Of a stretch of 64,000 bases of DNA, positions 56,751 through 64,000 are shown piece after piece. Under the pieces are notes generated by a model that saw nothing but the letters and a program-made list of their open reading frames with translations, ran no database searches and was not told the DNA's origin. Each line of letters begins with the position of its first letter. The first letter of the stretch is position 1. This DNA comes from Nocardiopsis ganjiahuensis DSM 45031 (GTDB lineage: Bacteria; Actinomycetota; Actinomycetes; Streptosporangiales; Streptosporangiaceae): NCBI RefSeq assembly GCF_000341085.1, contig NZ_ANBA01000014.1:1-64000 (forward strand), written 5' to 3'. The position numbers and the translations under genes are program-made.

Positions 56751-57094
56751 GGTGTACGCACTACCTTGGGGAGGTCGGCCGCGCCCGGGGAGCGCCTGGA
56801 ACCGGCCTGGCGTGGGCCGGTCGAGGGGAAGAGGCGGTGGCCCTGGGGCACCGAGTCCGAGTGGCTGACAGGGTGCTACCGCCGGTGGTCCGACGCGGTC
56901 TCGGGACAGGGCGCCGCGGGGCGGGTGGACGGGAATCGGTCATCTGAAATGGGGCGAGGGGCACAGACCCACTGTATGTGCTGCCGTGCGCTGTGTGCAG
57001 AGGGCGACAGAGGCTTCCTGAGTTAATCCCCGTGTCATCAGATGGGTGGATCCGTCCGTATCCGGGGCGCTGAAAAGGCCAATTATGACCTATT
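56751..57094. other. intergenic region upstream of the repeat protein
   Basis: About 340 bases between two minus-strand genes hold no convincing gene. The promoter for the repeat-protein gene should lie here. The short frames crossing it have no ribosome sites. Confidence 0.4.
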
Positions 57095-57688
57095 TCACTC
57101 GCTGTTGGTGACCAGAGTTCCCCTGGCCACGGCCTGGTCGGCGATGGCCTCCAACGTCAGGCTCAGCGCCGCTCCCTCGGGCAGGTCCAGGGTCCCGTCC
57201 AGTGCGTACACGGTGAAGCGGTACTCGTGCATGTCACCCTCCTCGGGGCACGGCGCCCCGTAGGCGGTGTCCCCGTCGCTGTTCTGCCCCACCTTCGCGT
57301 CGCCCGGAACGGTGTTCTGGCGCAGCTCGACCAGCTGCGGGTCCAGGTCGTAGACCATCCAGAACACGGCGGCGTCGCCCGGGTCGTCCGCGACCAGCGC
57401 GATCGAACCCACCTCGTCGGGAAGTCCCGACCAGCTCAGCGGCGGTGAGACCGGCTCGCCGTCGGCCTCGCACGTGTACGCGCTCGGGAGCGGCTGCCCC
57501 TCCTGCATCATCGGGCTGCTCACGTTGATGTCGGTCGGCATCTCACCGCGCAGCTCCGAGGACATCCCGCAACCGGTCGACACGAGCAGGGCGGCACCCG
57601 CCGCCACGGCCCCCAGCCGGGCACCGGGGGACGTTCGGGGTACGCCGTGCGCGGCGGTGGTCCGGATGGAAGGCAAGACCGGGAACAA
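57095..57688 (-). CDS. PEBP-family (YbhB/YbcL) lipoprotein
   Basis: This 197-residue protein is of the phosphatidylethanolamine-binding/Raf kinase inhibitor-like family (PTDINVSSPMMQEGQPLPSAYTCEADGEPVSPPLSWSGLP and AVFWMVYDL). The N-terminus has a signal peptide ending in the lipobox LLVSTGC. TTG 57688 has AGCAGGAG at good distance. The longer open frame upstream is not supported. It probably binds a small anion or lipid at the cell surface. Confidence 0.88.
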   Translation of the reverse strand: MFPVLPSIRTTAAHGVPRTSPGARLGAVAAGAALLVSTGCGMSSELRGEMPTDINVSSPMMQEGQPLPSAYTCEADGEPVSPPLSWSGLPDEVGSIALVADDPGDAAVFWMVYDLDPQLVELRQNTVPGDAKVGQNSDGDTAYGAPCPEEGDMHEYRFTVYALDGTLDLPEGAALSLTLEAIADQAVARGTLVTNSE

Positions 57689-57945
57689 TGGGGCTCCTGC
57701 TGGACTTTCGGGCCAAAAGGCGAGACTCGCTGTACACCGGACACAACGCGGGAGGGCCCCGGGCCGGTCACGGTGGAACCGTGCGCGCAGGCACCTCGAC
57801 GGGTACCGGAACACGGTCCTGAGCGAACCCTACTGCGATCGGCCGCGCCCACGGGACTTGCGGACCAGCGGCGCAACCGCGTCACGCCGACGCGGACACC
57901 CGTCCACACGGGCCTTCTCCCCGACGGATCGGCGATCATGGGTCG

Positions 57946-60900
57946 GTGCGGTTCTCTATTCTGGGCCCCCTGCAGGTGCACGACGCCTCGGGGCAGCCCA
58001 TCACCATCGGCGGCGCCCGCCTGCGCGCCCTCCTGACCCTGCTTCTGCTCCGCCCCGGGCAGCAGGTGGCCACCGAACAGCTCACCGACGCCATCTGGGG
58101 CGACGCCGTCCCCGCCGCCTCGGGCAACGCCCTCCAGGCACTGGCCTCCCGGCTGCGCCGCGCCCTGGGGGAGGACGTCCGGGTCCACGGCGACGCCTCC
58201 GGCTACCGGCTGGAGGTCGCCCCTGGACAGGTGGACCTGTACGAGTTCGAGGACCTGGCCGGACACGGGCGGGAGCGGCTCCTGGCCGGACGTCCCCAGG
58301 AGGCCGAACGCGCGCTGTCGGCCGCGCTCGCCCTGTGGCGCGGACCCGCCCTGCCCGACCTCACCGCCCGGGGGGTGGCCGAGGACATCGCACTGCGCCT
58401 GTCCGAGGCCCACCGCACCGCGCGCGAGGACCACCTGGAGGCCCGGCTCGACCTGGGCCGCTTCGTGGAGGCCCTGCCCGAGGCGGAGGCGCTGGCCGCC
58501 GGCGAACCGCACCGCGAGCGGCCCGTCGAACTGCTCCTGCGGGCCCTCGCGGGCAACGGGCGCACCGCCGACGCCCTCACCGTCTACGACGGTTTCCGTA
58601 CACGGCTCGCCGACGAGCTGGGCCTGGACCCCTCCGACCACCTCCGCCAGGTCCACCTGCGCGTGCTGCGCGGGGAGCTCGCCTCCACGGGGCCGGCCCC
58701 CGACAGGACCCCGCCACCGCCCGAGGTGGTCCGCCTGCCCCGGAACCCGACCAGCTTCGTGCCCCGCGAAGCCGAGGTCGGTGCCGCCGTCACCCGGCTG
58801 TCCACCGCTCGACTGGTCACGCTGACCGGCCCGGGCGGCGCGGGCAAGACCCGTCTGGCGGTCGAGGCCGCCACCACCCTGGCCGAGGACGCCTCCGAAC
58901 TCGCCTCGGGAGGAGTCTGGTTCGTCGGCCTCGCCCCCGTCAGCCCGGAGGCCGACCTGGCCGACGCGGTCGCGACCGCCCTGGAGCTGCGCGGGCACGC
59001 CGTGTTCCAGGCGCGCGCCGCCGTCGCGCCCCAACCGCCCCTGGAACGGGTCGTCTCCTTCCTGTCCGAGCGTTCGGGCCTGATCGTGCTGGACAACTGC
59101 GAGCACGTGGTCGCCGACGCCGCCCGCCTGGTGGAAACCCTGCTGGACCGCTGCCCCAACCTGCGCCTGCTCACCACCTCCCGCGAACCGCTCGGGGTGG
59201 CGGGCGAGAGCCTCCTGCCGGTGCCCTCGCTGGCCCTGCCGCCGGAGCGCGCCGGTGTGGAAGAGGCCCGCGCCTACCCGGCTGTGACCCTGTTCAGCGA
59301 ACGCGCCGAGGCGGTGCTGCCCGGTTTCACCGTCGACTCCGACAACGTCGCCCACGTGGTCCGCATCATCCGTGAGCTGGACGGTGTACCCCTGGCCCTG
59401 GAACTGGCCGCGGCCCGGCTCCGGGCCATGTCGCCCGCCCAGCTCGCCGGCCGCCTCTCGGACCGGTTCCGCCTGCTCACCAGCGGAAGCCGTTCCGCGC
59501 TGCCCCGCCACCGCACGCTGCGGGCGCTGGTCGACTGGAGCTGGGAACTGCTCGACGAACCCGAACGCCGCCTGCTGCGCCGCCTGGCGGTCCTGCCCGG
59601 CGGCGCCACCCTGGAGGCGGTCGAGCAGGTCGGCTCCGACCCCGAAGCCCCCTTCGGCACCGTCGCCGGACACGACGTGTGGACGGTCCTGTTCGCCCTC
59701 GTGGACAAGTCCCTGGTGGTGGCGGAGAACCCGAGCCGTGACGACGCTCCTCCCCGCTACCGGCAGCTGGAGACGGTCCGCGCCTACGCCCTCGAGCGGC
59801 TGACGGACAGCGGCGAGGAAGAGCGGGTCCGCGACGCACAGGCCCGCTACACGTGTGACCTGTGGAGCAGGGCCGACCCCGGACTGCGCGGCCCCGAACA
59901 GCGCGCCTGGCTCGTCCGGCTCGGAGCGGAGACCGACAACTGCGTGGCCGCCTTCCACTGGGCACTGGACCGCCGCGACGCGGCCCTGGCCCTGGACCTG
60001 ATGGAGCACTCCCAGTGGTACTGGACCCTGGACGAGCACTGGCAGCAGGTCAACCGCTGGTCCCACCAGATCCTGGAGCTGGTGGGGGACACGCCGCCGA
60101 TCGGACACGAGGTGGGATACGCCGGCTGCCTGTTCCACCTGGCGGGGGAGATGGAGCTGGGCCGTGACGCCGTCATGGCGCGGATCAGCCGGGTGGAGGA
60201 GGTACTGGAGGCCGCGGGCCGACGTTTCGAGGACCACCCCGTGCTCATCCTCTGCCTCGTCTACCGGGCGATGGCCGAGGGCGACCCCGACAGCCGGTCC
60301 CGCGCGCGCCTGGAGGAGAGCGTCCAGGGGCAGACCGACTCCTGGACCCGGGCGATGACGTACCTGATGCTCGCCCTGCTGGACGGGGTCTTCGGGCAGG
60401 CGCGCCTGGCCTCGGAACGGGCCGCGACCGCGTTGGCGGCCCTGGAGGAAATCGGGGACGTGTGGGGGCAGTGCCACGCGCTCCTGCAACTTGCGGACGT
60501 CACCCGCTTCACGGATCTCGAGGAGTGCCTGCGGCTGATCACCGACGGGGTCGCCCGGTCGGAGGAGGGCGGGCTGGAGGGCATCGCCGCCGTGTTCCGG
60601 GCCCGGCGGGCCCAGATCCTCATCGACCTGGGCGACGTGGCCGCTGCCGAACAGGACCTGAAACAGGCCATGGGCTGCTCACCGGAGAAGGAGCACCTGG
60701 TGACGTTCCGGCACACCCAGGTCATGTGGCTGCGCGCGGCGGGCCTGTCCGCCGACGCCCGGCGGCTGATCGACGAGACCGAGCCGCTCGTGGCGAAGCT
60801 GGGCGGGTTCGCCCCGGCCTACATCGAACCCGCCTGGCGGCTGCTGTCGGCCGAACTCGCCTGGGAGGAGGGCGACGCCGACCGGGCCTGGAAGGACGCG

Positions 60901-61230
60901 GGCCGGGCCTGGTGGCTGTCCCTGGCCGGGCAGCCCACGGTCAGTGCCGAGGTCCTGGACACGTTCGCGCTCCTGCTCGTCGAGGAGCACCCCGAGCTGT
61001 CCGCGCGCATGATCGGCTACTCCGCCGTCCTGCGAGGAATCACCGACACCGTCACACCCAAGGTGCGGCGGGTGCGCGAGCGCCTGGGGGAGCGGTTGGG
61101 CGCCGAGGGGTTCGCGCGGCTGTCGGCCGAGGCGGAGCGCGCCGGGCTGGGCGAGGCCCGCGCACGGGTGACGGAGTGGCTCGCCCCGATCGTGCCGGAG
61201 GACGTCGAGCTCGGCGGCTGGGCGCAGTGA
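57946..61230 (+). CDS. AfsR/SARP-type regulator with BTAD and NB-ARC-like domains
   Basis: This 1094-residue regulator starts with an OmpR-type DNA-binding domain (MRFSILGPLQVHDASGQP), a bacterial transcriptional activator domain (about residues 95-240), and a P-loop NTPase (GPGGAGKTRLAVEA near 293, later VLDNCEHV Walker B), then a TPR-like repeat region. This is the layout of AfsR-family regulators of secondary metabolism. Only three nearby operons are candidates. It is divergent from the PEBP gene. GTG 57946 is the start chosen; ribosome site is weak. Confidence 0.92.
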   Translation: MRFSILGPLQVHDASGQPITIGGARLRALLTLLLLRPGQQVATEQLTDAIWGDAVPAASGNALQALASRLRRALGEDVRVHGDASGYRLEVAPGQVDLYEFEDLAGHGRERLLAGRPQEAERALSAALALWRGPALPDLTARGVAEDIALRLSEAHRTAREDHLEARLDLGRFVEALPEAEALAAGEPHRERPVELLLRALAGNGRTADALTVYDGFRTRLADELGLDPSDHLRQVHLRVLRGELASTGPAPDRTPPPPEVVRLPRNPTSFVPREAEVGAAVTRLSTARLVTLTGPGGAGKTRLAVEAATTLAEDASELASGGVWFVGLAPVSPEADLADAVATALELRGHAVFQARAAVAPQPPLERVVSFLSERSGLIVLDNCEHVVADAARLVETLLDRCPNLRLLTTSREPLGVAGESLLPVPSLALPPERAGVEEARAYPAVTLFSERAEAVLPGFTVDSDNVAHVVRIIRELDGVPLALELAAARLRAMSPAQLAGRLSDRFRLLTSGSRSALPRHRTLRALVDWSWELLDEPERRLLRRLAVLPGGATLEAVEQVGSDPEAPFGTVAGHDVWTVLFALVDKSLVVAENPSRDDAPPRYRQLETVRAYALERLTDSGEEERVRDAQARYTCDLWSRADPGLRGPEQRAWLVRLGAETDNCVAAFHWALDRRDAALALDLMEHSQWYWTLDEHWQQVNRWSHQILELVGDTPPIGHEVGYAGCLFHLAGEMELGRDAVMARISRVEEVLEAAGRRFEDHPVLILCLVYRAMAEGDPDSRSRARLEESVQGQTDSWTRAMTYLMLALLDGVFGQARLASERAATALAALEEIGDVWGQCHALLQLADVTRFTDLEECLRLITDGVARSEEGGLEGIAAVFRARRAQILIDLGDVAAAEQDLKQAMGCSPEKEHLVTFRHTQVMWLRAAGLSADARRLIDETEPLVAKLGGFAPAYIEPAWRLLSAELAWEEGDADRAWKDAGRAWWLSLAGQPTVSAEVLDTFALLLVEEHPELSARMIGYSAVLRGITDTVTPKVRRVRERLGERLGAEGFARLSAEAERAGLGEARARVTEWLAPIVPEDVELGGWAQ

Positions 61231-61359
61231 ATCCGGTGCTCGGAAACGGACGCCCCGGGCTCGGGGGCACTGGGCCGGGGCACCGGGTCCGGCGCTCCGG
61301 AACCTGGTGCACCGGGTCATCGGGTCGGGCCATCGGGTACCGAACCGCCGCGGGCCGCA

Positions 61360-61386
61360 GGCCCCGCCGACGTCCGCGGCGGGGCC
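61360..61386. terminator. bidirectional terminator
   Basis: GGCCCCGCCG (61360-61369) pairs with CGGCGGGGCC (61377-61386), between the convergent AfsR-like and ABC permease genes. Further GC-rich arms outside extend the stem. Confidence 0.65.
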
Positions 61387-61410
61387 CGCGGCCCGGTCCT
61401 GCCGAGGGGG

Positions 61411-62241
61411 TCAGGTCCGGCGGCGGTAGGCCCACACGGCGAGCGGGAAGAAGACCGCCGTGATCACCACGCTCCAGAACAGGGTCCAGGCGACCGGTCC
61501 GGCGGCGTCTCCGCCGAGCATGAGCGCGCGCATGGCGTCCACCACGTGGGTCACCGGGTTGTTCGCCGCGATCGGGGCCAGCCAGGCAGGCATGTCGTCG
61601 GGCGAGACGAACGCCGAGCTGCCGAAGGTCAGCGGGAACAGCAGGATCATCGCGAACGACTGCACGGCCATCGGTGTGCGCGCCATCATGCCGACGAAGG
61701 CCGACATCCAGCACAGCGCGAACGCGAACAGCAGCACCAGCGCGCTGGCGACCACCACACCGCCCACTCCGCCCTCGGGACGGAACCCGATCGCCAGACC
61801 CACCAGCATCACCATGACCACGGTGATGGAGTAGCGGACCAGGTCGCCCAGGATCGCGCCGGTCAGCGGAGCCGAACGCGCGATGGGCAGGGACCGGAAC
61901 CGGTCGAAGATCCCCTTCTCCACGTCCTGGCTCAGACTGAATCCGGTGCCCATCGTGGCGAAGATGACCGACTGCGCGATGATGCCGGGCATCAGGAAGT
62001 CGCGGTAGGTCTGCCAGTCGCCCATCATCGCCTGTCCGAAGACGAAGACGAACAGCGTCACGAACATCACGGGCTGCAGCATCAGCCCGAAGACCTCTTC
62101 GGGGTTGGCCTTGATCTTCAGGACACTGCGCCAGGCGAGCTGGAGCCCGTGCTGGACGGCGGTCAGAGGGGTGATGCGAACCGGGGCCACCAGCTCGCCT
62201 CCCCGCGGTGCCGACCTCGGCCGGGTCGTCACGGCACTCAT
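61411..62241 (-). CDS. ABC-2 type permease (DrrB-like)
   Basis: This 276-residue membrane protein has the ABC-2 permease layout: N-terminal LAWRSVLKIKANPEEVFGLMLQPVMFVTLFVFVFG and a central IFDRFRSLPIARSAPLTGAILGDLVRYSITVVMVMLVGLAIGF, then further helices. It pairs with the ATPase encoded just upstream to export a hydrophobic drug or lipid, as in daunorubicin DrrAB. The start overlaps the ATPase stop by 4 bp. Confidence 0.9.
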   Translation of the reverse strand: MSAVTTRPRSAPRGGELVAPVRITPLTAVQHGLQLAWRSVLKIKANPEEVFGLMLQPVMFVTLFVFVFGQAMMGDWQTYRDFLMPGIIAQSVIFATMGTGFSLSQDVEKGIFDRFRSLPIARSAPLTGAILGDLVRYSITVVMVMLVGLAIGFRPEGGVGGVVVASALVLLFAFALCWMSAFVGMMARTPMAVQSFAMILLFPLTFGSSAFVSPDDMPAWLAPIAANNPVTHVVDAMRALMLGGDAAGPVAWTLFWSVVITAVFFPLAVWAYRRRT

Positions 62242-63212
62242 GCTGAGATCCCTTCGTTCGCGGGCCGGCCCGCGGTCTCGTCCTCGGCGGTGTGGCCGGT
62301 CAGGGCGAGGAAGACCTCGTCCAGGCTCGGCCTGCGCAGGGAGAGCTCGGCGACGGCCACGCCCTGTTCGTCCAGGCGGCGCACGGTCTCGGGCAGGACG
62401 CCCGAGTCGGTGACCGGGACGCTGACGAGCAGCCCGTCCGTCGTCACCGGTGTGCTGGTGACGGCCTCGACGATCCGCGAGGCCAGCGGCAGCTGTGCGG
62501 GGTCGACGGTGCGCAGCTGCAGCACCTGGTCGCCCGCGCGGTTCTTCAGCTCCTCGGGGGTGCCCCGGCTGATCACCCGGCCGTGGTCCAGGACCATGAT
62601 GTCGTCGGCGAGCTGGTCGGCCTCCTCCAGGTACTGGGTGGTGAGCAGCACGGTCACGCCGTCGCTCACCAGCCCGCGCACGACCTCCCACAGGCCGATG
62701 CGGCTGTGCGGGTCCAGGCCCGTGGTCGGCTCGTCCAGGTACAGCAGGGCGGGGCGGCCCACCAGGCTCGCCGCCAGGTCCAGGCGGCGGCGCATGCCAC
62801 CGGAGTAGGTCTTGGCGGGGCGGTCGGCGGCGTCGGACAGCCCGAAGCGCTCCAGCAGCTCCTTGGCCCTGGCCCGGGCGTCGGTGCGGCCGAACCCGAG
62901 CAGGCGGGCGATGAGCACGAGGTTCTGGGTACCGGTCAGTTCGGCGTCGACCGCCGCGTACTGGCCGGTCAGGCCGATCTGGCGACGGACCTCGTGCGGC
63001 TGGCTCACCACGTCGAAGCCGCCGACGGTGGCGTGGCCCGCGTCGGGTCTGAGCAGTGTGGAGAGAATGCGGACGGTCGTCGTCTTCCCGGACCCGTTGG
63101 GCCCCAGGACGCCCAGCACGGCTCCCGACTTGGCAGTCAGGTCCACGCCGTCAAGGGCCGTCTTGCCCTTGAAGCGCTTGACCAGACCCTCCGCGCGGAT
63201 GGCGTCAGTCAT
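62238..63212 (-). CDS. ABC exporter ATP-binding protein (DrrA-like)
   Basis: This 324-residue ATPase drives the DrrB-like permease. It has GPNGSGKTTTVRIL (Walker A), YSGGMRRRLDLA (signature), ALLYLDEPTTGLD (Walker B) and VLLTTQYLEEADQLADDI (switch), followed by the C-terminal DrrA extension with RTVDPAQL and LRRPSLDEVFLALTGHTAEDE. ATG 63212 opens the frame with AGGAT upstream. Many similar pairs export antibiotics; no biosynthetic cluster is nearby. Confidence 0.93.
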   Translation of the reverse strand: MTDAIRAEGLVKRFKGKTALDGVDLTAKSGAVLGVLGPNGSGKTTTVRILSTLLRPDAGHATVGGFDVVSQPHEVRRQIGLTGQYAAVDAELTGTQNLVLIARLLGFGRTDARARAKELLERFGLSDAADRPAKTYSGGMRRRLDLAASLVGRPALLYLDEPTTGLDPHSRIGLWEVVRGLVSDGVTVLLTTQYLEEADQLADDIMVLDHGRVISRGTPEELKNRAGDQVLQLRTVDPAQLPLASRIVEAVTSTPVTTDGLLVSVPVTDSGVLPETVRRLDEQGVAVAELSLRRPSLDEVFLALTGHTAEDETAGRPANEGISA

Positions 63213-63257
63213 GTGATCCTCCGTTTCAACGTCTGTCCCCAAGTGTGCCGACCTGCA

Positions 63258-63320
63258 CTGACAGAACGCTGACAGACCGGTTCGCCCCCTCCTGACAGCA
63301 TCCGCGTACACGCTTGTCAG
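63258..63320. promoter_or_regulatory. CTGACAG repeat cluster in the divergent promoter region
   Basis: CTGACAG occurs at 63258-63264, 63269-63275 and 63292-63298, with an inverted TGTCAG at 63315-63320. The first two are 11 bp apart, one helical turn. It lies between the DrrA-like and PH-domain genes and may be a binding region for a regulator of one or both. Confidence 0.5.
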
Positions 63321-63348
63321 GGGGTGAAGCCCTACACTCGTGCACGTG

Positions 63349-63930
63349 ATGAACACCCCGCCCCACGACGCCATTCCTCCTTCGGGGGAGTCCCCTGAAC
63401 CGCCCGGATCGGCCGGGGTCGCGCGACTGCGGCCACCGCTGCGGAGGGTGAGCGGACGCGCGATCGGGGTGTGGACCCTGCGGCTGCTCTTCGGGGCGGT
63501 CTTCAACCTGGTCGTGCTGAGCCTGATCGCCTGGGCCGCCGGTTCGGCCCCCTGGGGATGGATTCCGGACCGGGTCTCGGAGAACGCCTGGATGCTGCCG
63601 GTCGCCTACTCCGTGTACGCACTGGCCAAGATCGCGATCGTGCCGTCCTGGCGCTACCGGGTCCACCGCTGGGAGGTCGGCGACGACGTCATCTACACCC
63701 GGGTGGGGTGGATCAGCCGGGCCTGGCAGCTGGTCCCGGTCAACCGGCTCCAGACCGTGGACCACACCCAGGGCTGGCTGGAGCGGATCTTCGACGTGGC
63801 CACGCTGAAGGTCCAGACCGCCTCCTACGCCGGCTCCTCGACCATCGAGGGGTTGGACTCCGAAGAGGCGCGCAGGCTCAGCGAGGAGCTGGCCGTGCGC
63901 GCCGGGACCCTGCGGGACGACGCGACCTGA
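63349..63930 (+). CDS. PH-domain protein (YdbS-like)
   Basis: This protein of about 193 residues has a membrane helix pair in its first half (LRLLFGAVFNLVVLSLIAWAAGS; SVYALAKIAIVPSWRY) and a bacterial PH domain in the second: WRYRVHRWEVGDDVIYTRVGWISRAWQLVPVNRLQTVDHTQGWLERIFDVATLKVQTAS. YdbS/YdbT-type membrane proteins protect against amphipathic antimicrobials in some Gram-positive bacteria. ATG 63349 is taken; GTG 63340 is possible. The stop overlaps the next gene by one base. Confidence 0.85.
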   Translation: MNTPPHDAIPPSGESPEPPGSAGVARLRPPLRRVSGRAIGVWTLRLLFGAVFNLVVLSLIAWAAGSAPWGWIPDRVSENAWMLPVAYSVYALAKIAIVPSWRYRVHRWEVGDDVIYTRVGWISRAWQLVPVNRLQTVDHTQGWLERIFDVATLKVQTASYAGSSTIEGLDSEEARRLSEELAVRAGTLRDDAT

Positions 63931-64000
63931 TGGACCGAGAGCACGGACAGCACGAACCCGACCCGGACCGCTCCGGCCCCGCCGCCTCCGAGCCGGACGC
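63930..64000 (+). CDS. start of the following gene, probably a second PH-domain protein (YdbT-like), partial
   Basis: ATG at 63930 overlaps the TGA of the PH-domain gene by one base (TGATG), which is typical of ydbS-ydbT pairs. The 23 visible codons are an acidic/Pro-rich N-terminus (REHGQHEPDPDRSGP) cut off by the window end. The identification rests only on gene order. Confidence 0.45.
   Translation, partial: MDREHGQHEPDPDRSGPAASEPD

Noticed and set aside
57520..60489. 989-codon frame antisense to the AfsR-like gene
   Set aside because: It is an antisense shadow; the plus-strand frame has an intact DNA-binding domain and P-loop.
61230..61330. degenerate CACCGGGTC-like repeats after the AfsR-like gene
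   Set aside because: The units are irregular and explained by GC-rich spacer; no consistent period could be fixed.

Overview
The window is high-GC DNA from an actinomycete. Pointers are the GC-rich third codon positions, many GTG/TTG starts, a DtxR/IdeR-type iron box, an actinobacterial class A RNase P RNA, F420-type and SARP/AfsR-type proteins, and a gas vesicle cluster in the gvpOAFGYZJLSK order known from Streptomyces. A Nocardiopsis or related Streptosporangiales genome would fit, but that is inference without a database search. No phage, plasmid origin, insertion sequence, tRNA or CRISPR array was seen; it reads as ordinary chromosome.

Layout. 1-8.3 kb: MFS exporter, SulP permease with STAS domain, MerR regulator, cyclase-family hydrolase, GH13 alpha-glucosidase and an FAD monooxygenase, mostly separate units with hairpin terminators. 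8.3-12.6 kb: an iron-box-controlled siderophore uptake operon (lipoprotein, two FecCD permeases, ATPase). 12.6-21.7 kb: MarR and TetR regulators, a VOC protein, and a fatty-acid/lipid type operon (two SDRs, an APH-fold kinase, an acyl-CoA dehydrogenase). Three near-identical TetR-type palindromes link one TetR gene, this operon and a quinone oxidoreductase. 21.8-28.3 kb: a scramblase-fold protein with a long Ser/Arg tail, a cupin/MarR pair with twin operators, a carboxylesterase, a small alarmone synthetase, and an HTH / Clp-N pair with twin operators.

28.5-32.1 kb: a three-gene molybdenum hydroxylase operon of the PaoABC type. 32.4-32.95 kb: a decayed fusion of a NodS-like methyltransferase and a family 2 glycosyltransferase. 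33.0-38.7 kb: ten translationally coupled gas vesicle genes on the minus strand, two of them with extreme acidic or basic tails. 38.7-39.2 kb: a large regulatory gap with candidate gvp control sites and a possible small plus-strand transcript. 39.2-48 kb: Tex, a small membrane protein, an ArsR-like regulator with its MFS exporter, endonuclease IV, a BBE-type oxidoreductase and a WYL regulator. 48.1-50.9 kb: the conserved Nif3 - zinc ribbon - phosphatase - rnpB block, whose rnpB 3' end overlaps a shortened HicB-like gene.

51.5-64 kb: a tiny membrane ORF, a SulP bicarbonate transporter fused to a beta-carbonic anhydrase, an 823-residue repeat-rich membrane-anchored protein with a 204-bp in-frame tandem repeat, a PEBP lipoprotein, a large AfsR-like regulator, a DrrAB-type ABC exporter, and two PH-domain genes, the second cut by the window end.

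Functions are read from motifs and overall similarity recalled from known families; no alignments were run.
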